DNA of 45,399 nt from the NCBI GenBank assembly GCA_964586835.1, contig CAZPIC010000017.1, positions 1 through 45,399 of the forward strand, in the 5' to 3' direction. Positions within the stretch are counted from its first letter, which is position 1; every line of letters begins with the position of its first letter. The DNA comes from CAZLYF01 sp964586835. Its GTDB lineage: Bacteria > Bacillota > Clostridia > Christensenellales > Aristaeellaceae. The notes under the pieces were generated by a model. It saw only the letters and a program-made list of their open reading frames with translations. It did no database searches and had not been told where the DNA came from. The translations under genes and the position numbers were made by a program. Shown piece after piece: positions 16,288 to 23,721 of this stretch.

Positions 16288-17063
16288 GGGGCCAACCTCC
16301 CTGACCTGGCCGTAGCAGGGAAGGCCTCGGCAAATGCGGGAGAAGAAAACACTTCTTCGGGAGGCCCGGCTATCAGCACGGTTTTATTGACAAGGGCGAC
16401 ATGGTCCGCAAACTGCCTGACCAGGTCCCAATCGTGCGACACCATCACAATGGCGATATGACGTTCGTTTCTCAGTGCACGGACAGACTCCAGAAAGAGG
16501 GCCTGACCGTTCTGGTCGACGCCCGAGACTGGCTCGTCCAGCACGAGCAGGTCAGGTGTAGGCGTCAGCGCAAGGGAAAGCAATACCCGCTGCAGCTCGC
16601 CACCGCTGAGAGCGCCCAGGCGCTTGTCCGCCAGCCCTTCAGCTTGGGCTGCTGCCAGGGCTCGATGCACGCGTTTTCTTGCAGCAGGGCTAACCCCCGT
16701 CCATACCGGCCGTCGGGAAACCTCGCAGGCAATCAGGTCCAGCACGCTTACCGGCATCTGGCGGTCAAAGGGAAGCTGCTGAGGCACATAGCCCGTGCGA
16801 ATCTGCGGGAAGGGCCTTCCCGCAGTGTCCCGGTGGCGAACTTCCCCTGTATGGGGTATCTGGCCTAGGAGCGTTCGCAGGAGCGTCGTCTTCCCGCCGC
16901 CGTTGGGGCCGATCAGAACTGTCAGCTGGCCACAGTGGATATGAAGGTTCACATCCTGCAGGAGGGTTTCCCCTTCCAGTGCCACACCGACATGATCCAG
17001 TGAAATCCGGCATAAACCGCAACACTTTTCAATATGCGGGGTTTTTGCCAGATCAAGTGCCAT
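16284..17063 (-). CDS. Metal ABC transporter ATP-binding protein (ZnuC-like)
   Basis: An ABC ATPase of 259 residues with all expected motifs: Walker A GPNGGGKTT, signature LSGGELQRV, and Walker B LLVLDEPVSGVD with the D-loop and a following switch histidine (VSHDWD). Pairing with the ABC-3 permease makes it the motor of a Zn/Mn importer. I placed the start at ATG 17063, which overlaps the end of nth by 11 bases and has a modest GGAGAAGG upstream; the frame is open to 17150 but that part lies wholly inside nth. The cysteine-rich segment CCGLC just before the ABC fold is unusual and may be a local metal-sensing or chance feature. Confidence 0.9.
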   Translation of the reverse strand: MALDLAKTPHIEKCCGLCRISLDHVGVALEGETLLQDVNLHIHCGQLTVLIGPNGGGKTTLLRTLLGQIPHTGEVRHRDTAGRPFPQIRTGYVPQQLPFDRQMPVSVLDLIACEVSRRPVWTGVSPAARKRVHRALAAAQAEGLADKRLGALSGGELQRVLLSLALTPTPDLLVLDEPVSGVDQNGQALFLESVRALRNERHIAIVMVSHDWDLVRQFADHVALVNKTVLIAGPPEEVFSSPAFAEAFPATARSGRLAP

Positions 17064-17709
17064 TGCTCGGGCCTTCTCCGCGCTGGGGCCAGGGGCAAAG
17101 GCTCCAGAGCTCACAGCTTGAACACAGCGGGGAACGGGCTCGGCAGACAAGGCGCCCGTGAAGGATCAGCTGATGATGCGCGGCGATCCAGTCCTTTCTG
17201 GGAATGAGGGCGGTGAGATCCTGCTCGGTCCCCAGCACGGTGGTGGATTCCGCCAGGCCGAGGCGGTTTGAGACCCGGAATACATGCGTATCGACCGCCA
17301 GGGCTGGGATCCCGTAAGCGTTGGCCAGCACGACATTGGCTGTTTTTCTTCCGACTCCCGGCAAGGACATCAGCCCTTCGAGGGTATTGGGCACCTTCCC
17401 GTCAAAATTGGAGAGGATTTGCCTGCAAGCCATCACAATGTTACGGGGTTTGGACGCGAAGCCGCAGCTTTTTACGTAGGGAGTAAGGAGGTCAGGACTG
17501 GTGGCTGCCATGGCTTCAAGCGACGGAAAGTCGCGAAAAACCGCTGGCGTGACCTTGTTGACCTGTTTGTCGGTGGATTGCGCGGATAACATCGTCGCGA
17601 CAAGCGTCTCATAGGGATTGGAGAAATGGAGCCCCGGGCCTGCCTGGGGATACATATGGGACAGCCGACGGAGGACCTCCCTCTTGCGCATGGTTTCGGA
17701 TTCGGTCAT
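17053..17709 (-). CDS. nth: Endonuclease III (DNA glycosylase/AP lyase)
   Basis: A 218-residue enzyme that removes oxidised pyrimidines and cuts abasic sites. The helix-hairpin-helix LPGVGRKTANVVL (about 115-127) contains the catalytic Lys, and VDTHVFRVSNR (about 138-148) contains the catalytic Asp. The [4Fe-4S] ligands C-x6-C-x2-C-x5-C are visible in CRARSPLCSSCELWSLC (about 190-206). Length and motif order match the family. The start overlaps the upstream folate-transporter gene by 4 bases, and its end overlaps the ABC ATPase gene. Confidence 0.96.
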   Translation of the reverse strand: MTESETMRKREVLRRLSHMYPQAGPGLHFSNPYETLVATMLSAQSTDKQVNKVTPAVFRDFPSLEAMAATSPDLLTPYVKSCGFASKPRNIVMACRQILSNFDGKVPNTLEGLMSLPGVGRKTANVVLANAYGIPALAVDTHVFRVSNRLGLAESTTVLGTEQDLTALIPRKDWIAAHHQLILHGRLVCRARSPLCSSCELWSLCPWPQRGEGPSNGT

Positions 17710-18248
17710 TTCAGCAGCCTCTCAAACAGCGGGCGGTACTCGCTCATCTTAAACAGCGTGAAGACTTCAATGGGGTAAAACAGTACATTTTTAAACAGCC
17801 TAAGTGGGAGGAGCGCCAGAAACCCTCGCCCAGTCAGGTAGGCGAGGACCAGGGTGTTCAGCGCAAGGTGGGCGATGAGTGTGACCAGAAGCTGAGCCAG
17901 GTAAGCCTGATGCCTGGAGGCTCCGGCGCGGTGCAGGAATACCCCGTATAGGGCGCCTTTGAGAGCGGCGATCAGTGTAAACCAGAGGTTGAGCGGCCCG
18001 GACGGAAAGAGGAAGGCACCGAGGAAGTCCGCCGCAGCGCAGGTGACGCTGCCGGCCAGAGGTCCAAACAGCATGCCGGACAAGGCGACCGGCAGGTATG
18101 AAAAGGAGATGCTGATCACCCTGTCATTGTAGCCCAGAAAGCGCTCGAGGATGACAGACAAGGCAACGCAAAGGGCGACGGCCAGCAAGGGCTTTAGCGG
18201 GATAAGACCGTTTCTGGCTACAGGGTGGCTCACGTGGATGCTCCTCAA
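17706..18248 (-). CDS. folT: ECF transporter S component, folate type
   Basis: A 180-residue membrane protein with about six hydrophobic helices. The segment ISISFSYLPVALSGMLFGP, then AGSVTCAAADFLGAFLFP, is characteristic of the folate family of substrate-binding S components. Such proteins bind the vitamin and dock with a shared EcfA/EcfA'/EcfT motor, which is not in this window. Both ends overlap their neighbours by 4 bases (LCP gene upstream, nth downstream). Substrate assignment is by family resemblance. Confidence 0.85.
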   Translation of the reverse strand: MRSIHVSHPVARNGLIPLKPLLAVALCVALSVILERFLGYNDRVISISFSYLPVALSGMLFGPLAGSVTCAAADFLGAFLFPSGPLNLWFTLIAALKGALYGVFLHRAGASRHQAYLAQLLVTLIAHLALNTLVLAYLTGRGFLALLPLRLFKNVLFYPIEVFTLFKMSEYRPLFERLLK

Positions 18249-19201
18249 TCGTCAGCGGCGACTACGAACCCGCTCTCAAACAAAAAATCTCTGAGTGCTT
18301 CGCGGTTGATTTCAAAATCCATCAACTGGCTAGCGCCATTAGCGTAGGTAAAGGCACGAAAGCTTCCGTCAATGGGGAGCCTGAACTGTTCCACTGGGAT
18401 TCCCCGTAGTTCAAAGGCGATGTTGAGTGCTTCCAGCATGTCCTGCATCGTCATGTTGGTTGTGAGGGTGTTTTGCAAGACGGCATCCAGCAGCTGGGTT
18501 GCCTGCGCGTAGGAGATATCTGCAAGGCTGTCGGCAATGTTTGACAGTACAGTCCGTGTTCTGAAGGTGCGGCCAATGTCATGGGGGTCACCATTGAGGG
18601 CTGGCACCCGGCGGATGCGCATGTAGATCACAGCGGCATGACCTTTAAAATGGTAGGTCCCGCCGTGGGACATGGAGGGTGTAGTACTCGTGGAGGAGAT
18701 GGCGTATCGTTTAAGATAGCTCGCCTCTGCATTAGAGACAGTGATGTCCACGCCGTCAACCGCATCCACAATCGACTGCACCTGACTCCAGTCCATCAGG
18801 ACATATTTTTCGATTTTCAGCCCGAAATGCCGGTTGATGGTATCCACCAGACCCTCAATGCCATGTTTCCTCACAACATAGGTCAGCCTGCCGGGGTGGT
18901 CATCGGGATGGAGAACGAGCATATCACGGATGAAAGAGGTGACGATCACCCGCCTGGCGACCTCGTCGAGGGTCAGCAAAACCATCCCGTCGCTAAAACT
19001 CAGGCGTTTGAGGTCCGCTGCCCACGAATCCATGCAAACCAGGAGATAGTGGTGCATGCCATTGGGTGTGGAAGGAATGTCATCCCTTTCCAAGACACTG
19101 ATATTCACAGCCTGGCTGGCGTTTGCTGCAATCCCGGGAAAAATTCCGAGGAGAAGCACCAGAAACAGCGTAGGCAGACGGCGTTTCATGGCAACAGCCA
19201 T
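18245..19201 (-). CDS. LytR-CpsA-Psr (LCP) family protein
   Basis: A 318-residue exported protein with an N-terminal membrane anchor or signal (about 8-26, LPTLFLVLLLGIFPGIA). The LCP domain spans about 45-260: LLVCMDSWAAD, the SDGMVLLTLDE strand, SFIRDMLV with the conserved Arg-Asp, and DAVDGVDITVSNAEA. LCP enzymes transfer lipid-linked polymers such as teichoic acid or capsule to the cell wall. The start follows the stop of the deaminase gene directly (TAAATG) and has no ribosome site; a second in-frame ATG lies 4 codons on. A second LCP protein lies at 42926-43855, in the capsule operon. Confidence 0.9.
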   Translation of the reverse strand: MAVAMKRRLPTLFLVLLLGIFPGIAANASQAVNISVLERDDIPSTPNGMHHYLLVCMDSWAADLKRLSFSDGMVLLTLDEVARRVIVTSFIRDMLVLHPDDHPGRLTYVVRKHGIEGLVDTINRHFGLKIEKYVLMDWSQVQSIVDAVDGVDITVSNAEASYLKRYAISSTSTTPSMSHGGTYHFKGHAAVIYMRIRRVPALNGDPHDIGRTFRTRTVLSNIADSLADISYAQATQLLDAVLQNTLTTNMTMQDMLEALNIAFELRGIPVEQFRLPIDGSFRAFTYANGASQLMDFEINREALRDFLFESGFVVAADD

Positions 19202-19711
19202 TTATGGCAATGGGCTGAGGGTTTCCGGCGCAGCAGAAGCCCTGTCAGAAGCATCGTCGTGGTTCTCTTCATAGCGTTCAAGCGTGAGACCCGCCGCATG
19301 GATGATTTCAAGGGAAAAAGGATCAGGGTAGCCGTTTTCATACACAATTCTCCTGATGCCTGCGTTGATGATGATCTTTGCGCAGACCGAACAGGGCTGG
19401 TGCGTACTGTAGAGGGTGCCGCCATCAATGGAGATGCCCAGCCGTGCGGCTTGAATGACAGCGTTTTGTTCGGCATGGATGGCATAGCAAAGCTCAGCGC
19501 GGGTTCCGGAAGGAATGCCCAATCTGTCACGTAGACATTCGCCTTTTTCCCGACAGGTAATCAGGCCGGCAGGCGCACCGTTGTAACCAGTGGTCATGAC
19601 CCGCTTGTCGCGGACGATGATTGCGCCGATCGCTCTGCCTTCCCTGTGGCAACTGGACCACCCGGCTACGAGCCTTGCCATTTGCATGAATCGGCGATCC
19701 CATTTATCCAT
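19202..19711 (-). CDS. comEB: dCMP deaminase
   Basis: A 169-residue zinc deaminase that turns dCMP into dUMP for thymidylate synthesis. The zinc site is visible as HAEQNAV (about 80-86, His ligand and catalytic Glu) and PCSVC (about 108-112, two Cys ligands). TTGYNGAPAG and the ECLRDRLGIPSG insert are typical of the ComEB/dCMP deaminase group. ATG 19711 has GCGGAGGG 6-7 bases upstream. It is first in a seven-gene operon with a consensus promoter. Confidence 0.93.
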   Translation of the reverse strand: MDKWDRRFMQMARLVAGWSSCHREGRAIGAIIVRDKRVMTTGYNGAPAGLITCREKGECLRDRLGIPSGTRAELCYAIHAEQNAVIQAARLGISIDGGTLYSTHQPCSVCAKIIINAGIRRIVYENGYPDPFSLEIIHAAGLTLERYEENHDDASDRASAAPETLSPLP

Positions 19712-19737
19712 GCTGAACCCTCCGCTATCGCCAGGAT

Positions 19738-19766
19738 ATTATAGAATTGACGCTCTGCACTGTCAA
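19738..19766 (-). promoter_or_regulatory. Consensus sigma-A promoter for the comEB operon
   Basis: On the minus strand TTGACA (19766-19761), a 17-base spacer and TATAAT (19743-19738): a perfect consensus at optimal spacing, about 27 bases ahead of the comEB start. Confidence 0.93.
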
Positions 19767-19784
19767 ACTGCTGCGTGCCCGAGG

Positions 19785-19821
19785 ATGGTAAAACAAGAAA
19801 GCCCCGGCTGTTCCGGGGCTG
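19785..19821 (-). terminator. Terminator after desulfoferrodoxin
   Basis: On the minus strand AGCCCCGG and CCGGGGCT form an 8-bp stem with a 5-base loop, followed by TTCTTGTTTT. It lies just after the desulfoferrodoxin stop and before the comEB promoter. Confidence 0.85.
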
Positions 19822-19837
19822 AAGGGCCGCACAGGGC

Positions 19838-20206
19838 TCAGGCTTTCCAGAGGCCGTGCAGATTGCAGTATTCATAGGCAGCGATAAATTCCTCGCCCTC
19901 GTCCAGACAGAACGCAGCCTCCGGTTCGCCGGGAAGTTCAAGCGCTTTGAACTGGTGTCCGCGTGTGGTTTCCAGTACGATCCAGGCGATGTGATGCTCC
20001 TTGAGCATCGGGTGCGCCACGGAGCCAACCTTCACAGCGACGCGTCTTCCCTCTGTGGTGACGACAGGGATGTGCTTTTCCTTTGAGGCGTCGACAGTAC
20101 CCGCTATGAGTTCATACATTTCTTCCCCGCAGCAGACAATGCGAATACCTGAATCCTCCAGATGTGTGACAATGTTTCCGCAGTGCTTACACCGATAGAA
20201 TTTCAT
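19838..20206 (-). CDS. dfx: Desulfoferrodoxin (superoxide reductase)
   Basis: A 122-residue two-iron superoxide reductase that reduces superoxide to hydrogen peroxide without making oxygen, typical of anaerobes. The N-terminal desulforedoxin-like centre has its four cysteines in CKHCGN and VCCGEEM. The catalytic iron site has the histidines of EKHIPVV, HPMLKEHHIAW and the Cys/His pair of CNLHGLW. I chose ATG 20206, 8 bases after GGGAGG; the frame runs 48 codons further upstream but crosses its own promoter. It is a single-gene unit with promoter and terminator. Confidence 0.95.
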   Translation of the reverse strand: MKFYRCKHCGNIVTHLEDSGIRIVCCGEEMYELIAGTVDASKEKHIPVVTTEGRRVAVKVGSVAHPMLKEHHIAWIVLETTRGHQFKALELPGEPEAAFCLDEGEEFIAAYEYCNLHGLWKA

Positions 20207-20236
20207 CAGGATACCTCCCCTGCAAGTGTTGGTTTC

Positions 20237-20265
20237 AACATACAGGATGTATGGAAAACTGTCAA
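20237..20265 (-). promoter_or_regulatory. Sigma-A promoter for desulfoferrodoxin
   Basis: On the minus strand TTGACA (20265-20260), a 17-base spacer and TATGTT (20242-20237), about 31 bases ahead of the dfx start. An imperfect palindrome (AACATACAGGATGTATGG on the plus strand) covers the -10 region and could be an operator. Confidence 0.8.
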
Positions 20266-20281
20266 GCGGATTGACCGTACC

Positions 20282-20310
20282 TTGACAGGTATAAACTCCC
20301 TTCATAGAAT
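20282..20310 (+). promoter_or_regulatory. Sigma-A promoter for the vanW operon
   Basis: TTGACA (20282-20287), a 17-base spacer and TAGAAT (20305-20310), about 30 bases before the start at 20340. It stands back to back with the dfx promoter, only 16 bases between the two -35 boxes, so the two units may be co-regulated. Confidence 0.85.
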
Positions 20311-20339
20311 GAAAAACGGAAGGGATCGGAGGAAAGGCC

Positions 20340-22022
20340 ATGAGGGACATGGGCCGCGGACAAGGGCGCTCAGGCGTGCGCCGGACACTGTCTTATGAGC
20401 GCTGGGAGGATGCCCCCTCTGAAGCGCGCGCCGCCATGGAAGAATCCTGGCGAGAGCCTCTTAGGGCGCGCCGGCAACCGAGCCCTCAAAGGCGTAGAGC
20501 CGTGGGAGATCCCGGAACCGATCCCTGGGAGCCGTTTGTAAACGTCAGCTTTGATGAAGGCGCCCTGTGGGTAACCCCTCGGGGAAGAGCCTCCGTGCGC
20601 AGCACCCGCAGCACCCGCAGCTCCGGCTGGACGGTCCTGTCTGTGGCCTGTGTTTTGCTTCTGATAGTCATGGCTTACGCTGTCATTTATTTTCGTGAAC
20701 CCTATACCCGGTATAAGGATAAAGTGGCCCGGATGAACCGTGAAGCCTTTCTGGATGGGATTTTTGTGGATGGGTTATCCATAGGCGGGATGAGCGTGAA
20801 GCAGGCGGAGGCTGCCCTGGAAACGGGCTGGGCGGCTGGAAAAGAAGCACTTACCCTTTCTATCACGGTGGACGGCACTACGTGGGTCATCACGGACAGA
20901 CAAATCCCTTTCACTAGAAACCTGAGGCCCGTGCTTGAGGAAGCGTACGCAATGGGTCGGCAGGGTTTCCGATGGATGATTGGGTCGGATAAGACGCCAT
21001 TTGAGACACGGTATTTGCAATCCCAGCAGATTCTCGCCACAAACGCGTTCTTTACTACGGAGGTTTCTTATCAGAAGTCCTCCGTGCGCGCCCTCGTGCA
21101 GAACATCGTGTCAAGCGTGAACCGCAATCCGATCAATGCGGTCGTGGCCTCGTTCGATTTCAACACGCGTGCTTTTTCAGTGACCCAGGATGTCGCGGGG
21201 GCATGGCTGGATGGCGAAGATCTCTACGAGCGGATCACGGAAGCTTTGGACCGGGGAGACTTCTCCGCTGCCATCTCCGTCATCTCGACCCCCCTCCTTC
21301 CGACGGTCACCACGGTAGAGCTTAAAAACAGCTTTGCCGTGTTATCTTCATTTTGGACCGAGACAACCAGCGACGAAAAACGAAACACAAATGTCCGCCT
21401 GGCTACAGAGGCAATCAACGGGACGACCGTTATGCCCGGCGAGACCCTCTCCTTCAACAAGCGCGTTGGAGAGCGGACCGCCCAGAAAGGATATCAGATG
21501 GCGCCCGCCATTGCCGGAGGTATCATGTCTGATGAGATTGGCGGAGGTGTCTGTCAAGTGTCCAGCACGCTGTTCAATGCAGCAGCCATGGCGGGCATGA
21601 CCATCGTGTCCCGAGCACCCCATGCATGGCCAAGTACCTATGTAGATATGGGAAGAGACGCGACGGTGAACTGGCCTAACCTTGACTTTTCATTTCGCAA
21701 CGACAGGAATACTCCGGTCTTTCTGCTGGCTTCCTACAGCAAGCGACGGATCGGCGTGGAGATCTATGGTATGATCACAGGGCCCGGGGAGAGCATCGAA
21801 CTTGAGCCTGTCCTGCTTTCAGCCAATGATCCGCCCGGAGAACCTATTTTTCAGCAAAACCCGCTTCTTCCTGCTGGCGTACAACAGGAGCTGAAAAAGG
21901 CGAGGACCGGCTATGTTGTGGACACCTACCGCGTCTTTTACCGGGACGGAAAGGAATACAGACGCGAGAAGCTGTTCACCTCCAACTATCCGCCTATTCA
22001 GCAGGTGATTGAATACAATTGA
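20340..22022 (+). CDS. VanW family membrane-anchored protein
   Basis: A 560-residue protein. An arginine-rich cytoplasmic segment (1 to about 95) precedes one membrane helix (about 97-117, WTVLSVACVLLLIVMAYAVI). Then come peptidoglycan-binding-4-like domains (about 135-340), the VanW domain (about 345-480) with TTVMPGETLSFNKRVGERT and IGGGVCQVSSTLFNAA, and a C-terminal G5-like stretch. VanW proteins accompany vancomycin-resistance clusters in some strains but are widespread in Clostridia with unknown biochemistry; no other van gene is present, so resistance is not implied. ATG 20340 follows GGAGGAAAGG. It is first in the operon. Confidence 0.9.
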   Translation: MRDMGRGQGRSGVRRTLSYERWEDAPSEARAAMEESWREPLRARRQPSPQRRRAVGDPGTDPWEPFVNVSFDEGALWVTPRGRASVRSTRSTRSSGWTVLSVACVLLLIVMAYAVIYFREPYTRYKDKVARMNREAFLDGIFVDGLSIGGMSVKQAEAALETGWAAGKEALTLSITVDGTTWVITDRQIPFTRNLRPVLEEAYAMGRQGFRWMIGSDKTPFETRYLQSQQILATNAFFTTEVSYQKSSVRALVQNIVSSVNRNPINAVVASFDFNTRAFSVTQDVAGAWLDGEDLYERITEALDRGDFSAAISVISTPLLPTVTTVELKNSFAVLSSFWTETTSDEKRNTNVRLATEAINGTTVMPGETLSFNKRVGERTAQKGYQMAPAIAGGIMSDEIGGGVCQVSSTLFNAAAMAGMTIVSRAPHAWPSTYVDMGRDATVNWPNLDFSFRNDRNTPVFLLASYSKRRIGVEIYGMITGPGESIELEPVLLSANDPPGEPIFQQNPLLPAGVQQELKKARTGYVVDTYRVFYRDGKEYRREKLFTSNYPPIQQVIEYN

Positions 22023-22037
22023 CGAAAGGGTTTAGCT

Positions 22038-22772
22038 GTGCGCAAGGGTGAGAGGCGGAAGGAAAAGATCCTTCAGATAGCCGAAAATCTGTTCTTCAGC
22101 AAAGGCTATCAGAAAACCTCACTAAACGACATCCTCGCGGAAGTCGGGTGCAGCAAGGGGAGCTTCTACCACCATTTTGATTCAAAGATCGGGTTGCTCT
22201 GGGAAACCGCGAATAGAAGGATCATATCTGCCTATAAAAACTTTGAAGCAGAAGAGGCGGAGGGAGGAATCCATCGGCTGAATGCCATGCTGTATCACGC
22301 CTCATCGCTGGGGAAAAGTGAGGCGCCTTTCCTATCTGTTCTTCTTTCTCTGAGACTCAGATCAGAGGGTGCGGAGCTGTTTGATCAGCTGAGACGAGCA
22401 AGGAAGGCTCTCTATTTGCCAGAACTGCGGGAGACGCTTCATGCCATGGCCCTGAGTGAGGAGGCCGGCTTTGCCGGTGGCGCCCTGACGGAGCTTCTTT
22501 GGGACAGCCATGCCGCCTTCATCGAGACGGTCATGGAAAAGGTCTGCAAACTTGCCATGACAGAAGAAGCGCCGGGGAGCAGCTTGACGGATCTGCTCAG
22601 GGTGGCGCGTTTTCACTGGGAAAGAATGCTGGACCTGCCGTACGGAAGCGTTGTCATCATAGAGGCCCCGGAGCTGCTTGCCACCTTCCAATCGGCAACT
22701 GCCGCGCTTGTCTCGGGCGGGAAACGCGCAGACACCTCCGCGCCTTGCCAATCATTCAGGGGAAGGGTATAA
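22038..22772 (+). CDS. TetR family transcriptional regulator
   Basis: A 244-residue regulator. The N-terminal helix-turn-helix (about 8-55) shows the family pattern ILQIAENLFFSKGYQKTSLN, then EVGCSKGSFYHHFDSK. The C-terminal ligand domain is unassigned. The start is GTG 22038, 15 bases after the vanW stop, with GAAAGGG upstream. Its stop overlaps the next start by one base (TAATG). It could control this operon or the divergent dfx promoter. Confidence 0.9.
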   Translation: MRKGERRKEKILQIAENLFFSKGYQKTSLNDILAEVGCSKGSFYHHFDSKIGLLWETANRRIISAYKNFEAEEAEGGIHRLNAMLYHASSLGKSEAPFLSVLLSLRLRSEGAELFDQLRRARKALYLPELRETLHAMALSEEAGFAGGALTELLWDSHAAFIETVMEKVCKLAMTEEAPGSSLTDLLRVARFHWERMLDLPYGSVVIIEAPELLATFQSATAALVSGGKRADTSAPCQSFRGRV

Positions 22773-23698
22773 TGCTCCGACGTCGTGGAGGCAGAAGGCG
22801 TGGAATGCTGCTGGCGGCGTTTCTGTTGGTATATGCCGTCACGGGTGCGCGGTCCGTGGAAACCGCTTGGGTTCCCCTCGTGCCCAAATATCCGGTGCCG
22901 CCGTATGTGCAGTGTCTGCTGGAGGTTGCTACAGGGGAGCTCGGCTACGTTGAGGGGCGTGATGGAACCACCAAGTATGGGGAATGGGCGGGAGATCCAC
23001 AGGCAGAATGGTGCGCCGAATTTCTTTGCTGGTGCGTGGGTAAGGTAGATCTGGAGTTGGATACGCAGTTGCTGGACAGGGTGTTTCCCTTATATACTTC
23101 CTCAAATACCGGGAGAAATTGGTTTTTAAGGGAAGGCCGCTATATTGCCCGCAATGGCTATGTGCCGGACTGGGGATCGCAATGGTGGTCGTCGAACGGG
23201 GCGCCCATTGAAAAGAACAGCTACATTCCTCAGCCGGGAGACTGGGTCTTCCTCAGTTATAACAGCAGTGGCGACACCTCCCATGTCGCACTTGTTGAGT
23301 GCTGTGAGTGCGATGATGACGGTCTTGTTCGGGTCTGCGTCATCGAGGGCAACAACCCTGACCGGGTACAACGGGCGTCGTATCCATTATCTGACTGGCG
23401 TATCCTCGGATACGGGACGGTTCGGTCGCTTGCTGATCTGGTACTCAGACCCGGCAGCAGTGGCCAAAAAATTCTTGACCTGCAGTCAAAGCTGAGCGCA
23501 TTGGGGTGGATGGATGAAAGCGGATGCAACGGGACGTACCACCAGCAGACTGCGGATGCGGTCAGAGCCTTTCAGAAGCATGCAGGCCACAGCCCCACGG
23601 GCATTGCCAACCGACAGACGCAGCTTGATCTGAGCAAGTGTTTCATGGCTTGGCGGAGAGGGCACGTGGACAGCTGGGCTGTGGACGACTCGCCATAA
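22772..23698 (+). CDS. Secreted CHAP-domain amidase/endopeptidase with peptidoglycan-binding domain
   Basis: A 308-residue exported wall hydrolase. A signal peptide (about 11-28) precedes a CHAP domain (about 45-210), with the catalytic Cys in EWCAEFLCW and the His in SHVALVE. A PG_binding_1 domain follows (about 225-290, GSSGQKILDLQSKLSALGW). Such enzymes cut peptidoglycan peptide or amide bonds. The start is ATG 22772, overlapping the TetR stop, after GGGGAAGGG; a longer open frame (from 22499) lies inside tetR and is a shadow. The stop touches a possible ATG at 23698, but the next gene more likely starts at 23722. Confidence 0.88.
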   Translation: MLRRRGGRRRGMLLAAFLLVYAVTGARSVETAWVPLVPKYPVPPYVQCLLEVATGELGYVEGRDGTTKYGEWAGDPQAEWCAEFLCWCVGKVDLELDTQLLDRVFPLYTSSNTGRNWFLREGRYIARNGYVPDWGSQWWSSNGAPIEKNSYIPQPGDWVFLSYNSSGDTSHVALVECCECDDDGLVRVCVIEGNNPDRVQRASYPLSDWRILGYGTVRSLADLVLRPGSSGQKILDLQSKLSALGWMDESGCNGTYHQQTADAVRAFQKHAGHSPTGIANRQTQLDLSKCFMAWRRGHVDSWAVDDSP

Positions 23699-23721
23699 TG
23701 GCAGCTGTCCGGAAGGGAGAC

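Noticed and set aside
20340..22022. Vancomycin resistance gene
   Set aside because: VanW-domain proteins are common in Clostridia and no vanH/A/X/R/S gene is present, so resistance cannot be claimed.
22499..22771. A 91-codon N-terminal extension of the CHAP protein
   Set aside because: It overlaps tetR in another frame; ATG 22772 has a ribosome site and begins a normal signal peptide.
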